The notes under the pieces are model-generated. The model had not been told where the DNA came from and searched no databases. It saw nothing but the letters and a program-made list of their open reading frames with translations. Source: Paramacrobiotus metropolitanus (Eukaryota; Tardigrada; Eutardigrada; Parachela; Macrobiotidae). From it: a stretch of 64,000 nucleotides of DNA. The stretch spans positions 496,001-560,000 of the forward strand of contig NW_026570284.1 of NCBI RefSeq assembly GCF_019649055.1, read 5' to 3'. The first letter of the stretch is position 1, and each line of letters starts with the position of its first letter. Below, one piece after another: positions 26,466-44,200 of this stretch. The position numbers were made by a program, and so were the translations under genes.

Positions 26466-26730
26466 ATATCCGGCGAAAATCCTTACCCTTGTGTCTGACC
26501 GACGAAAAACCCACCCTCATGTCTAACCGGCGGAAATCCTGCCCTTTGTCTGACCGGCGAAAATCCCTACCCTCTGTCTAATCGGACGAAATTCCTACCC
26601 TCTGTCTATCTGGCGAAAATCCTGTACCTTAGTCTAACCGGCGAAAATCCCTACCTCTCTGTCTATCTGGCGAAATTCCATCCCCTTTTGTCTGACCGGC
26701 GAAAATCCCTAACTCTCTGTTTAACAGGCC
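26466..26730. repeat. Minisatellite, 28-31 base unit, about nine copies
   Basis: The unit reads roughly CCGGCGAAAATCC, then a CTACCCTCTGTCTAA-like tail, repeated head to tail with point changes and small length changes. The copies are diverged, so the array is not very recent. No coding meaning is evident. Confidence 0.9.
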
Positions 26731-27982
26731 GCAATTTTGTGCTGCTGTGTCCGCATACTAAACTTTCTCTTGCGTATTGACTTTATTTTAAAACCATCAG
26801 AATGCCAAAATTTCCACCTGAAACAATGAGTAAATGCGTCCGCTTGCTAAAATGTTTTTAATTTGACATGGTTTTTTTTAATTGGTGATCATGCGTGTTG
26901 ACTGATCAATCGGTTTTCGAGCCAATTATTATAATGACCGATTTTTATCATTATCAGTATTATTATTAATTATTGTTATTTGTTTATTTCTAATAGTAGT
27001 GTTTATTATTCCTTGTTTTTAAGTATTACTTTTTTGTTTTCAAAATTGAGTGCAGAACGTTATTTGGTGTTACAGGAATAATATTTCCAGTTAAAAGTAT
27101 TGGTTATTAAAATTGTCGATAAAACTATTATAAATTATAAAACTACGATAAAACTATTAGTTTACGGAACCGGATAAGCAACAATGGTATGGCGAAAGTC
27201 CAGCCTGATGCAGCGAGTGAATGTCTGCATAATGAAATTTGTTTCTTGTGCTGAAATGAATTTATGGGGAAATGGAAGAGCACCAAAACACTAGTCTTCT
27301 AATAATCAGTAGAGTAATTAATTATCTAAATAATAACCAATAATAAAAGTAATTCACTCAACAAATAATTCTTTCTCTACTAATAATCACTAGCATACCG
27401 CGAATTGTTAAATATAAGATTGTCACATGCAAAAAACCGAAGTCACTGTACAAATAAGAAGGAAAATTACGCAGTTAATTTCACGAAATGTGGTGTTTGC
27501 AACTTCGAAGTAACGTTCTAACAAAATCTAATACGCAGTAATGATTTTTGCGATTATACGTAAGTTGCCCGTTGCCGTACAGATAATCACGTTATACTGT
27601 TGCCCTTTCCTCTTTCCGCCAAAAAAATGTTAATGTACTATCGATCTGCCAATTACAAAATTTCGACAAACAGGAGTATTAAACTTTACCGATTACTAAT
27701 GCACTGCAATTTTATGCCCCAGTTATATGCTATGCTGTGTCAGCAGTTTTCTTTTCGAAAATATACACATTTCCGCCAATCCGATAATAATACTTTAGGA
27801 TAAGCCAATCAACGAAATTCGTTTTGGTAATGTTTCGTAATTCGAAGAAAGATAAGATCGAAAAATTAAAGTTGTAGGGACAAACTACAGGATTTTAGTA
27901 TATTTTTAAGCTATCGAGCGAAATTCAGCGCCGAACGGTGTTGGAGGAAAAGGGAGAAAAAAAACCGGCGAAGTTAGCTTTG

Positions 27983-28334
27983 TATATAGGGGGAAAATGT
28001 GTCTAGCCGAACCAATCCCTTGTACTTCTGAGGTAAGCCAGCTGGTGGTTTACGTTGTGGCTTGACAGTGTTTTATGTAAAGCGCTGCTATTAAGATTGC
28101 AGGTACTGATAACAGGTAAGCAGCACTCGTACAACTGCAGGTAAACAGGCTAAAACTGTATTATAGCCCAGACCTGCCTGGTGCAGCTAATACCACATGT
28201 ACCGTCAATGCCGCACAGCCTTAATAGCAGCGCTTTACATAAAACGCTGTGCAGCCACAACGTAAACCACCAGCTGGCTTACATCAGAAGTACAAGGGAT
28301 TGGTTCGGCTAGACACATTTTTCCCCCTATATAT
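27983..28334. mobile_element. Fold-back element (long imperfect inverted repeat)
   Basis: A left arm (about 27983-28102, beginning TATATAGGGGGAAAATGTG) is nearly the reverse complement of a right arm (about 28215-28334, ending CCCCCTATATA), around a spacer of roughly 110 bases. The arms match over about 120 bases with a few differences. There is no coding frame. This is the structure of a fold-back MITE; I see no clear target-site duplication beyond TA-rich flanks. Confidence 0.8.
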
Positions 28335-31177
28335 AATACGAGTACTTATCTGTATAATATAAACAAAAGATTACAGTGCATATGAGTGTGCAGTAATTAA
28401 AACTAATGTCGCCGACTCGCCAGTCAGTGTTTTTCTCCAGTGTTAAAGAGTTTTACCAAATTACGAGTAGTATAAAAAAATAGCTTTGTACTTCAATGGT
28501 TTAACCGCTAAATTTATTTTGATAATAGCAACAAACGTTAAGGAAGCCGGTTAGCGCTGTTTTCCCTTATCGTTAGTATGCCGGGACTCGTTCTCGGTTG
28601 TTACTTGTATGTAAATCACAAAATCGTTTTACGGAGACAAAAAAGGAAAATAGCACAAGAAATAAATTTACTTTTCTTTATTATGTGCTGGGTACCCTAG
28701 TGGTTAGATACTCGTAGGCAGTTTTAAAGCTTCAATTCACAAGAACAGTGTTAACCACCTGCGAAAGAACAGCATCACATTTGTATTTTCGTAATTCACG
28801 TCGCGTTCGAGCGCCACAAACCAATAAGTGTTTTCATTGTTTAAGTATATACTATGTAAGTATATATATATTATGAAGATACAGTACCTCACAGACTTAG
28901 GCTCACGGAGAAATTCTTAAATACCGACTGTTTTTTTCTTTTCTCGTGTATCTTCCGGTAGTCTTCTCTGCAACTACATAAGTGTGCTCGTGAGACTAAA
29001 AGTCCAAATTGAACTCGAATACCGACTGCTTGAAAAGAAGAGCATTGATAATACTAACGTACAGTAAGTGCAATACTAAGATTATCAATTAATAAGAATT
29101 TATTAAGTCTGAGATTCGTGGTGAATGGACATGAGGATGACCACGGTCAGATGGGCGGAGTTAACCTGCACTAACAAATGAGGCAAACCAGGCCGCAGGT
29201 TAGAGAAAGCTCGCTCATTTACCGATCATGTCTCACACAGAGCTGAGATCTCACATCGCCAGCTTCATTCATCGTCGAGAAAAAAAAACCAGTTGCAGCA
29301 TCGTTTAGCCGTTTTCACATCGTGAATTGCTTCGATGATCTGTGCAAGTCATCTTACGTTCCATTTTGATTTGTCTGCGACCTGAATTCTTATCCAAACT
29401 TGCTGTGCCACTCGTCAGCGATCCACTGCAAATATCAACAGAATCTACCGCTTTTTTCGGAATATGAAGGATAATAACGGCAACGGGAAACCGCTGCACA
29501 CGATAATTGTTAATATTTGTTGGGATTCTGATTAATTTCCAGCCGCCGATATGCTGTCCGTACCGTTTCTTCGTCAGCATTCCTCATCTGTATGGCTGGT
29601 TTTGTTGTGTTCAGGTGAGACATCCATTGCGATCTGCTGATTGCCCTTTCATAATATTTATGTAATCTCCCATGTAATGTAACGTCGCCGCAAAAATTCA
29701 CGGCAGCGGCCGAAGGAAGAGTTATGCGCTGTGATAGCGTCCATTGTTGCTGGCCGAGTTATTGTTTGGTCAGGCTTGACACCGCTGACTTCTTGGGGTC
29801 TTTTTTTGGTATACGTGCTGCAGGTATCATGGAAAAAAACCTTGAACTATGTCAAACCGCTATTAGTTACTCTTGAGCGTGTGTGATATATGATCGCGGT
29901 AATAATAACAGGCCATCCGATGCGGTGTGATTTTTCGAAAAGCCGATCGTAAAGCCTGTAATTCGAATGGGCAGCCTTGTGTTTTGGAAAAAAAATAGCT
30001 TTGATGCGATACCGTTTTTTCTTACATTTTCGTCTCCATTTTATCCAAATGAGGTGTTGGTACTAGTTCCTGATGAAACAGTTAAAAAATTTCATCGTAA
30101 GAAAAAGTTAAAATGAACGTTGCTTTTGAATTAGTGATGCTCATTCCTCATTAATATTTATGTAAAATATGTAATGTTTTTGGAAAACTTTAATAATTTG
30201 GAATGATAGATAACTCGTTCTCATTTTCCACTGTCGATGCCAATCACTGTTGCATGTTTTAGGTTGACGTTTTACATTAGTTTCGCGTATGAGTACTTAT
30301 AAACCCAGGCTGAATTAATTTTGTGTACTTGCACATTTCCCTTGTACGTTAAATTTTTGCTTATAAAATTAGACCTTTTTTGAAAGAATTTAATAATTGG
30401 GAATGACAGCTGTTTCCGAGTGCGTGTGTGTGATTTCGAAGAAATCGTAGCCACTGTCCTTACGACGCACAAAATTGCATAACCCCACTGTGTCAGCACG
30501 TTTGGAGCTACATATCCTGAAAAAAAAACAAACCGTTGAGTCTGGTGTTTGGTCGGCGAGTTACACAATGCAGCATGGAAATTTACTTGATCGTTACATT
30601 ATACGTTTAGCTGTTTAAGTAAGTAATTTATCGCCAGCCGACCGTCCATTTTGTAAGAAACCTGTCAACGACATCGTTAATAAACATTCATGAAAGAGCT
30701 GTACGTAATTACTTTGTCGTTAATTTGCAAGATTCGTTCGGCAGAGTCATACAGGTCTGAACTATATTAATACATCAACGTAATTGTAATCACGTATAAC
30801 ATATAAATGGTTTTGGTGTTTTTTGTAAAAATGGAAAAAAATTAAATATTCACGAAATTTCTCTAGTGTTTCACAAGCACAGGGGGAGAAGTTGCGAGAA
30901 AGTGATAATTACAAATATTTACGTACATTGACCTTTGAATGATGAGCCATGCTGGCACTGAGTGCATCATCATTGAATCGCACTCAACAATAGTCATACA
31001 CGAGGAACAAATTGCTGCATAAATTAAGTGATCACATTTGTCGAGGGTATGCTTTTTTAATTGTACTGATGTACAACGATGATGCAAAACAGCGGCTTAA
31101 TTCCTGTTTGATGTTGTACTGATCATTGGCTCCTCTAACCATAAGACATTTTTATACCTGAAATTATTGTGTAATCG

Positions 31178-36146
<4,969 letters not shown>

Positions 36147-37287
36147 TGGGAACCCGCGGCTGTACTCGTGTTTGTTTATCGTGATATTATGTGGTATATT
36201 ATATTATGTGGTCTTTTGCAAATCTGACATGGGTGCATTCTGGTTAGAAAGATTAAGGCAAATAGGATTCTTTTAGTTGGATCATATTTTGTTGAGAATA
36301 AGCAGGCTATTTGCACATAACATTATCAAAGTTGGTTCAATTTGATAGCGATTTTGATGGCATACCTGTCTTCATCATATTATTGTTCATCATATTGTTA
36401 TTATGCTTATCTGGGTTTGAGCCTTGAGGAACAAAAATATATGAAGGAAGTCGAACTGTATTTTCCCCAGTGAAATAGTAGCCGGCCCGGGCATTCATTA
36501 GTACCGGCTCGAGTCACGAAGTTATTTATTACGAGAGTTATTTATTATATATCAATTTATTATGAGGTAGCATTGTACAGATTGCAAAGGAGTACTGCCA
36601 AAAAAGTGCAATGAGGTGGATGTTCATGTGAAACTGAAATGCAGGTTATTGCAACGAAAAGAAAGATCTGCTAATACACAGAGCGCACTCTTCTTAAAAT
36701 TCTTAGTTTACCAGCCTACTTTTTTTGCTTGCCAGTTGCCATTACCACACGGTTGCGGTGTATTACCAAAACTTTGTGCGACTCGGCCGTGGATTTCAGG
36801 AAACGTTAAGGATGTGCTTAGGATAACTTCGTTTATTAATTAATTCGGTGCAATTACGCCGAAGTGATACTGTACGCACGTTACGTTAGTGCTAAATTGG
36901 ACTATTGCTGTACTACAGTAGAAAGAAACTGTCTGCTTACCGGTTTGCATATTATGCATGTGTTCATCGCCGGGCTTCATTTAAGATTGCCGATATAGGA
37001 CGCTGCCCCCGCGAGGGTTTAGTCCTATTTAGTTAAGTTCATTCACTGAGCAAGCGAAACCTCGAGGCAGCTCCCCCTTCCTCGTATAAGACTATGAAGA
37101 ACCCCCTTTTGAAAATATCGGGATCTTACCGGTTAATGATCTGGCTAAAAACAAATCCGCTCTGCACACCGGCCTGGATGAAAATGACATCATCAGCAAC
37201 TGAATGCGTCCAGTGCGCCAATATCCGTCGTAATGGCAAACGGCCTTGCAAACTGTAAAAACTTATTAATTTGCAAAAGGAAAAAGG

Positions 37288-37412
37288 AATAATACAATAT
37301 ATACAATACAATACAATATACGAGTATATATAATACAATATATACAATATATATATATATACAATATATATATGTAGTAGTATGTACCATATATATATAC
37401 AATATATATATG
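37288..37412. repeat. ACAATATATA-type microsatellite
   Basis: Repeated ATACAAT and ATATATAC units with interruptions. The open frames on the minus strand through it (Tyr/Ile repeats) are products of the repeat, not a gene. Confidence 0.85.
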
Positions 37413-37820
37413 GTCCGGGAAAAAGGGCGGAAACTGTAATGCTGTATGACTGGTCACCGGACAGCTGACCAGTACTGCGTACTGACCTAGTATGTGCTAG
37501 TATCAAGCCAGCCGGCAGCATACTTTATTTAGAAACCGTACTCCGTACGTACCGCTACCGAATATACTGTACTGCAGTACTGTAGATTGCGGTCGTCTTC
37601 ATGTGTACGTACTGCATAAATTTATGCATACTGCATAAATTGCTGTCGTCTTCATAAATTTACGTACAAGCTGATGATTTTTTCAAAAAATCCAGTTTTG
37701 ATGCATTTTCTATAAAATTGGGTTCTACTTTTTTGTTTTTTGCGTTATAACCATAACGATCAATGCCGAATCTGGGAAACGTTTCCTTCGGGTAACGCAG
37801 CAGCGTATGATAAGTCATTT

Positions 37821-37892
37821 GCCCCATTGGCTCAGTGGTAGAGCATTAGTCTCGTAAACTAAGGGTCCTGGGTTCAATTCCCAGATGGGGCT
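37821..37892 (+). tRNA. tRNA-Thr (anticodon CGT)
   Basis: A complete 72-base cloverleaf without intron: acceptor GCCCCAT pairs with ATGGGGC, D arm GCTC/GAGC with loop AGTGGTA, anticodon stem TTAGT/ACTAA with loop CTCGTAA (CGT, reads ACG, threonine), T arm CTGGG/CCCAG with loop TTCAATT, discriminator T. The A box (TGGCTCAGTGG) and B box (GGTTCAATTCC) are intact. A run of seven T (37894-37900) follows as the Pol III terminator. Confidence 0.95.
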
Positions 37893-37893
37893 A

Positions 37894-37900
37894 TTTTTTT
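37894..37900 (+). terminator. RNA polymerase III terminator
   Basis: An uninterrupted T tract one base past the tRNA 3' end, the usual Pol III stop. Confidence 0.8.
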
Positions 37901-38282
37901 CATTTTTAAAACGGTCAGGTGGATGATAATCAGTTAATCACGAACGAATTTAAAGGTTCATTATTTTTACTCGAGAAATGTTGTTTATTGATCGTTGAAC
38001 TGAAGGAAAAGAACCTTTCTGACGGAGCGCAATATTATTTGTCCACAACAGACCGCCCATCAATGTCAGCAGTTTCCTTAAATCTCTAAACGTAATACTA
38101 AACTTTCGAGACTTGCAAAATACTATTAGACAGCACAAAAAACAACCAAAATTTACAGACATATACAATAGTAGGAAATCCTCATGTCTTAAAAACACTG
38201 AAAACTTCGCAAGAGAAAAACGTATACGGGCCAATTGTGCAGTTATACAAATACAACAAAACGACACACATAATCTATTCTT

Positions 38283-41200
38283 TCACACAGTGGAAGCCGT
38301 TCCATCATTATCACCCGTCACATCGATGAGAGGCGGCCGTCGCAGCGTCGACACCACAATATTATTCAGCAGCTGAGCACTGCCGCCCGGCGGCGGCGGC
38401 GCAGGAACACTGGAGGAATAGACCGTCGGCTTGCTGCGCGCCTGCGTGGCCGCTTCGTAATCCGGTGGGCGGGAGGCACGCGGACGAATATAGGACAGGC
38501 CATCGCGCGGCGGCAGCTGCGGCGGCAGCATGGCGTTCCGGCTGTTGCGGGCCGGGGGAATGGGAGGCGGTGCCGTCGTGGCGGACTGCAACGGCGGCGG
38601 GGAAGGAGGTCGGTTGAGGGAGGGGGAACTGTTCACGGAGCTCGGACAGCTGTCCAGGGAGCTGGAGGCTAAACCGGAATCGGCGACGGAATGACCGGCC
38701 ACCGAGTCGGACGATGTTACGGATCCTGTAAGGAGATTTTTGTCATTATTAACTGAAAATACGAGAGCAAAACGACTCCTTTATCATAAACTTTATTATA
38801 TCATATTTATCATAAACAGACATTAAGATGCAGCAGAAACAAAGTTTAAAAAATTAGGGGGAGATATACAGAAAGAAATGCTGAATTTCAGAAACTTTAA
38901 TTTCAAATAGGGAAAATCGATTCACGACAATAAAAAGGCCGAGGAAAAACAACGGATTTTTATTGGATTAATTTTTATTGGATTAATTTTTATTGGGTTA
39001 TTATATTACAGTAATCAACTTGCGAAATAATAAAGTTTTTAAGCAAAATAGAAAGCTTAATAATTAAAAAAAAAACAAAAAGCGGCCAACGAACCTAAAA
39101 GTAACAAGCCTAAAAATTTTGTTTAAATCATTTGTCAACTGTGCAACACCAAAGTACGGTGATTGAGTTATAATTTATTACCTGATTGCGATTTTCGCAG
39201 CGCCATTCCGCTGCCCACCAGCGCCGTGACACTGGAGCTCTCCACCGATAAATCCACCGGAATCATGGCCCCGTGCGCATACGGCGGCTTCAGAGTGTGC
39301 CCGAACGACACCATATCCGCCTGCATCCGCGCATGATAACCGCGGTTCATGGGCGGTTTGGGACTGGTGGCCGGCGATCGGCTGGGATGATGGTGTCCGC
39401 CGCCGCCACCGCCCGCGTTCCTCCCGTGATGTGTGCGCATTTTGGAGGAATCCGACAACGCCATCAACTTGCGCACCGCCTGCGGTGACTGCTGGCCGAA
39501 CTTCGGTCCCACCGCAAAATGCATGGGTTCCGGCGCCGACGTCTGTCGTTTCACCACACTGGCCGTCGACGGTTCACACGCCAGCGATTTCTCCTGCAGC
39601 TCCGCTTCATTCTCCGTGATCTTCACGTTATTCCAATACTGTTTCACTTTGCGAACCATCTGCGCTTCCTCGTAGAGTTTCTTGGCTGAAACGCTCAACC
39701 CCACCGCGACCTTTTTCCGCGTCGGCAACGAGCGGGATCCGTGGGTTTTCTTGGCGGTGTGCGCGGTGCCCACCATCGTGTTGAAGGCGTGATTACGCGG
39801 CGCACACGCTCCGTCAAACACTTCATGGAGATCATAGGGAACGCTGGTGTAGGCTTTCAGCTGGCGGATTTCCTTGGAGATCATCCGCAGTTTCTCAAAA
39901 TTAATCAGCTGCCCATCGCTGGTCTCGTTGCCTTCATGCAGGAACGTCAGATCCTTCCGGACAATCGGGTAGAACGGGATCAGCGGCGGCGTAGCTGACC
40001 ATTTCAACAATAAATGCCGGTATTTCGACATATTCCGCGATGGATCCATGAGATTACTCAGCGTATCCCGTGTCTTCAGATGCTTCTGTGGCACCTTCTC
40101 CCAGGTGGATTTCAACCGGTACACACAGCCGTGACTCAGCCCGCTGAGAATGGCAAAACAGGAATTCAGATTCCGCGCTTCGTGGCAATATTTGGCGATC
40201 TTAATAAACAGCTTCAACAAGCGGGCCCGTTTGTTGATGTTGCTCTCCGAGCAGACTTCAGTCACCACCCAGAACATCTCCCGATTGACCACGCCTTCGA
40301 ATTGCCGCAGGGTGCTGGGAGCGGATGGGGGAGAGTAGCGGCCAAAGAGATCGTCGATGAATTCCGTCGGCTCGATTTGTTTGAAGACGGAGAAATCCTG
40401 CAGCGTCAGCTGGGCGGCGATTTCATGGGCGTCCAACTGCAGCACTGAGATTTGTGATTCCCGCCAAATTTCCGGCGCCACGTCGTCGGCCACGAGGGTT
40501 TCTTGGAGGTGGAGATTCTTGAGGTAGATGCGCGCGTTTAGCGGCAGGGAATCCGCTAAGCCCTGCATTTCGTCCGGCAAGCGGCGCTGGATAATGACAT
40601 TTTGTGCCTCCACCGATACCTGGCCACAAAATCGCAATTATAATTTTTAATGTACAGATAAGTTTAATGTATCAAGAAAAAGAACTAGGGCAATGAATTT
40701 TACTTGTAGCACGCGCCGATTATGAAAAATTCTCGTCAAAATCTGCCCAAAGGGCAGTTTTATCTTATACACACTATAATCACGGCCCACAAAAATCAAA
40801 TGTAAGTTTTTAGTGTAAAGATAAATTTATTTTTCCAAGATAACGACTGATCATGACGAGTTAGCTTGCCGCACGTGCCGTCATAAAACAGCTCGTAAAA
40901 ACCCGTAAAAAGTGCAGTTTTACCTGGTATAAACTATAATTATGGCTGGTTTCCGTGATGCCGAATTCGTTCAGCGCCAGCATCACAATTTCCCGCACTG
41001 TCGTCTCTTTATGGACCAGGAGATATTTGTAGATCTGATCGGGGCGATAAACTTTGATGACATGATCAGGAAATTCTTGGCTTGTGCTGCTAACCGTTTT
41101 CACGGTCACCACTTCTTCGTGCGGAGCGGCAGCCAATAAATCTGGATTACTCCGACTGTGCTGCAGTTTTCCCGATTTCGGGGCCGAAAGGGCGCCACCG

Positions 41201-44200
41201 GTGGGATCGGTGGATATCGCTTGATATGTAGTATTCTCTTCCATGTATTCCCTAAACCAAAATACCATTATTGTTTCTCCTCCTCTATAAATATTTATTT
41301 ACTAATTATTTTTATTACATATTTTAACTGTTTATTCTTTTTTAATGTAACACAGGCTACGGTAAATCAGCAAGAACAGAGCCAATTAGTAAACTAGAAA
41401 ACTTGTTATTTAAATAAATATATTTATCAAATCCAGCAAACATCCATTTTCGTGATGGATCAGGATCATTTCCAACCAGGCTTAAGCGGGAAAAATCCCC
41501 TGCACACATGTACCGATTTTTTAATCGGAGCAAACATTTATTATTAAATTGTTTTTCCATGGCAAACTGATCAAATAGTGTACTGATCGCGAAGTCTTTT
41601 TCTTTTGTTAATCTGTTTTTGTTATTCACGTGAACCTGGTTCTCTCCACCAACATTAAATAATCATTCGTACAGTGAAAAACATCCCGGTCGGTGCTATT
41701 TTACCTGGGCAAATCCCGGGAGATGATATTCATTTTCATTAGTGCCTTCCGTAATCCGGATTTCGGCCGGAGCGTCATGAAGCCTTTTTTCGTCTCCCCA
41801 TTGGCATTTAACACCGGTTGTTGTTGCTGTGGCGGAGAGGGGGTTGCCGGCAGCACCAACAGCGCCGGCGACGTGGCCACATGCTCCAATTCCAGTCCAT
41901 CCAGATCGCAACTGGAAAGCCGATTATGTGCGCCCACTACGACGACATCCGCTGACTGCTGGCTGCGATGATAACGGGAACGATGCCGCGGTGAGGCATC
42001 CGCCGGTGTTGACAGCATCTCCCGGTAGCCCAACAGATTACTCTTGACACTGATGCTGAGATGTGTGGCTTTCCGTAGCACTTCCAGTGCCCGGCTGTGG
42101 TTGATGTGCTCGAAGCGTACACCGTTCACCTGTACAGTACATATACCGTGTATAACATTTACCGTGTTAAGCCTGATTAATGGGATAAAAGCTTGACCAC
42201 ATTAGCCGCGTCTGATCCGTTATGATTACCGGCAGGCTGACCGGACTTATGGAAAATTACTGACGTCAGCTACCCACTTTGTCTCGGCTGTGGCGTGTTA
42301 TACATTTCAATAAGCGCAAAAGTTCATTCGCTCCCGCGACTGTATCATTACGAAACTGACAACTCAAAATAGCTGTATTAAATGTTATTTGTTCCATCCG
42401 TTATTGGCCATTTAATAACAACATCCACGTAAACAACCGGCTGAGCAGTCTATTTTCGATGCTTACTACGCGCTAGGTTTCCGATAATGTAAAATGTATA
42501 AAAAGATTTTCAATTGCCTGGTACGTTTTCTCCACTTAACGACATTCTGCACCCTATTTAAATTTCAATTTTATGGATTTCTACGATTCCAGATGCCGCA
42601 TTCGGTAGGAGTAGTGCCTCCGAGATTTGTGTTTTCTTCGTTATCTTTAAGCGCCCATAAAAGCTGTACCAATCATTCATTCCCAGGTTTAAATTCCAAT
42701 GAACTTTACCTGGAATATTTACGGTTGCTTTTTCAATCGCAGTTATTTTTTAAAATCCGTTTACCCAGCACGTCAAAAAATTTTTTCAGCATCAAGGGTT
42801 TATTTATAAATAAATATAATTATATGTACAAAATCATTTGGATTAAATTCAGCACAAATCTTGCATATAATTGATAAATGGGAAATTTCGATGTTTACGT
42901 TTCCAGTGACGCCGATTATGGTCTTTCAGTACCAACAAATGCGTCAAGATTTTTTTCTGTATTCCCAGGTGTATTTATAAATAAAAATAAATATGTGTTA
43001 CAAAATCATTTGGATTAAATTTAACACGATCTTCCAAATAAATGGAGAAGTTTTATTATTTACTGTTGCAATGACGCCGGTTACAGACACCAACCTGCAG
43101 AATTTGATCGCCTTTCCGCAGTCCCAATTCCTCTCCCTTACTGGCCTTCTTCACATCACAGACATAGATCCCAAACCCGCGATCCCATCCGCCCAGAATG
43201 GAGAAATTGAGACTCTCCTCGCGCGTACTCCTGGTCAGCGTGATATTCCGTGTCCGCGGCTTAACTTCAAAGGCCTTATGCAGCATCTTCAGCTGGGGGA
43301 TTTTCTTATGAGATTCCAGGGAAAGTTGAAACCAATCCAGAAACCCGATCAGGTCCGGATGTGATTCAAAATCAATAAAATGACTGTTGACCCATAGCAG
43401 GACGATGCGGGTTGCCTGTGTGTCGATAAACCACAACCAATATAATACATACAGTACAACACAGCTTTTCGATAATGAGACATGTGTAATATTCGCAAAG
43501 CCACACACACAGGAAATGGACAGGACATTAAGACAGTAAATGACCCCTGTAATCTCTGTACAGTAGCTACACAGTGTCAGCGCGCCGCACTTACCCGATC
43601 ACGCAGTAACGGGTCAGCATACCACTGCTTCAGCTGATCAGAGACTTCCGTTGGTGATGTCAAGAATGTCCGATACGTCAAGAGAAAATCCTCAATGTAG
43701 TACGGGTCGCTAACGGAATGCTCCTCCGCCAAATAATTAATCAGACGCTCGGCCGTCGCCTACAACATCCATTGTCTTTTACTGCACGCAACACTGCATA
43801 TTACGGGAAATTAACTATTTTCTGGTATTTTCCGTCAGGATGACTAATTAAAAATGCATTGTTCCAAAAAGATTTCGTCGAGCATTATGCCCTGGCCAAG
43901 CACACACCAGATTAAATCATGCATAATGCATATTCTGTGATCGAAAAAATGCAAATAATTAAACTATCTTAAAAAATCCATCCGATAAAAAAATACTAAG
44001 TACACCACAATTTACTGAACAAGTACGTAAATACGTAAATAAATCATGAAAATAATTTTCAAGCCACGAATGTCGCGTCAAGAGAAAAGCGTGATGTTTA
44101 ATGATTCTCTTTACAAGACAATTTAATTAATTAGTTAAACCATTAATCTACACATGTAAGCATTTGATGTAAACGAAACCGAACTAATCGTAAAAAGATG

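Larger units (their letters stand above)
25633..31177. other. Repeat-rich spacer without a supported gene
   Basis: AT-rich DNA with a minisatellite (26466-26730), a small GC-rich hairpin (26323-26351) and a large fold-back element (27983-28334). On the minus strand a frame of about 80 codons near 29510-29720 looks mildly protein-like and ends in a GTACGG donor, but I could not join it to another exon. Confidence 0.5.
36147..38282. other. Intergenic region with tRNA and microsatellite
   Basis: It lies between the 3' ends of the receptor kinase (plus) and the Rap exchange factor (minus). It contains a tRNA-Thr gene and a TATA/ACAATATATA microsatellite. I see no other coding signal. Confidence 0.5.

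Noticed and set aside
29305-29720. Overlapping minus-strand frames with protein-like composition
   Set aside because: The two frames conflict in phase, there is no consistent exon chain and no similarity I recognise.
37126-37521. Minus-strand frames rich in Tyr and Ile
   Set aside because: Translation of the ATATAC microsatellite.
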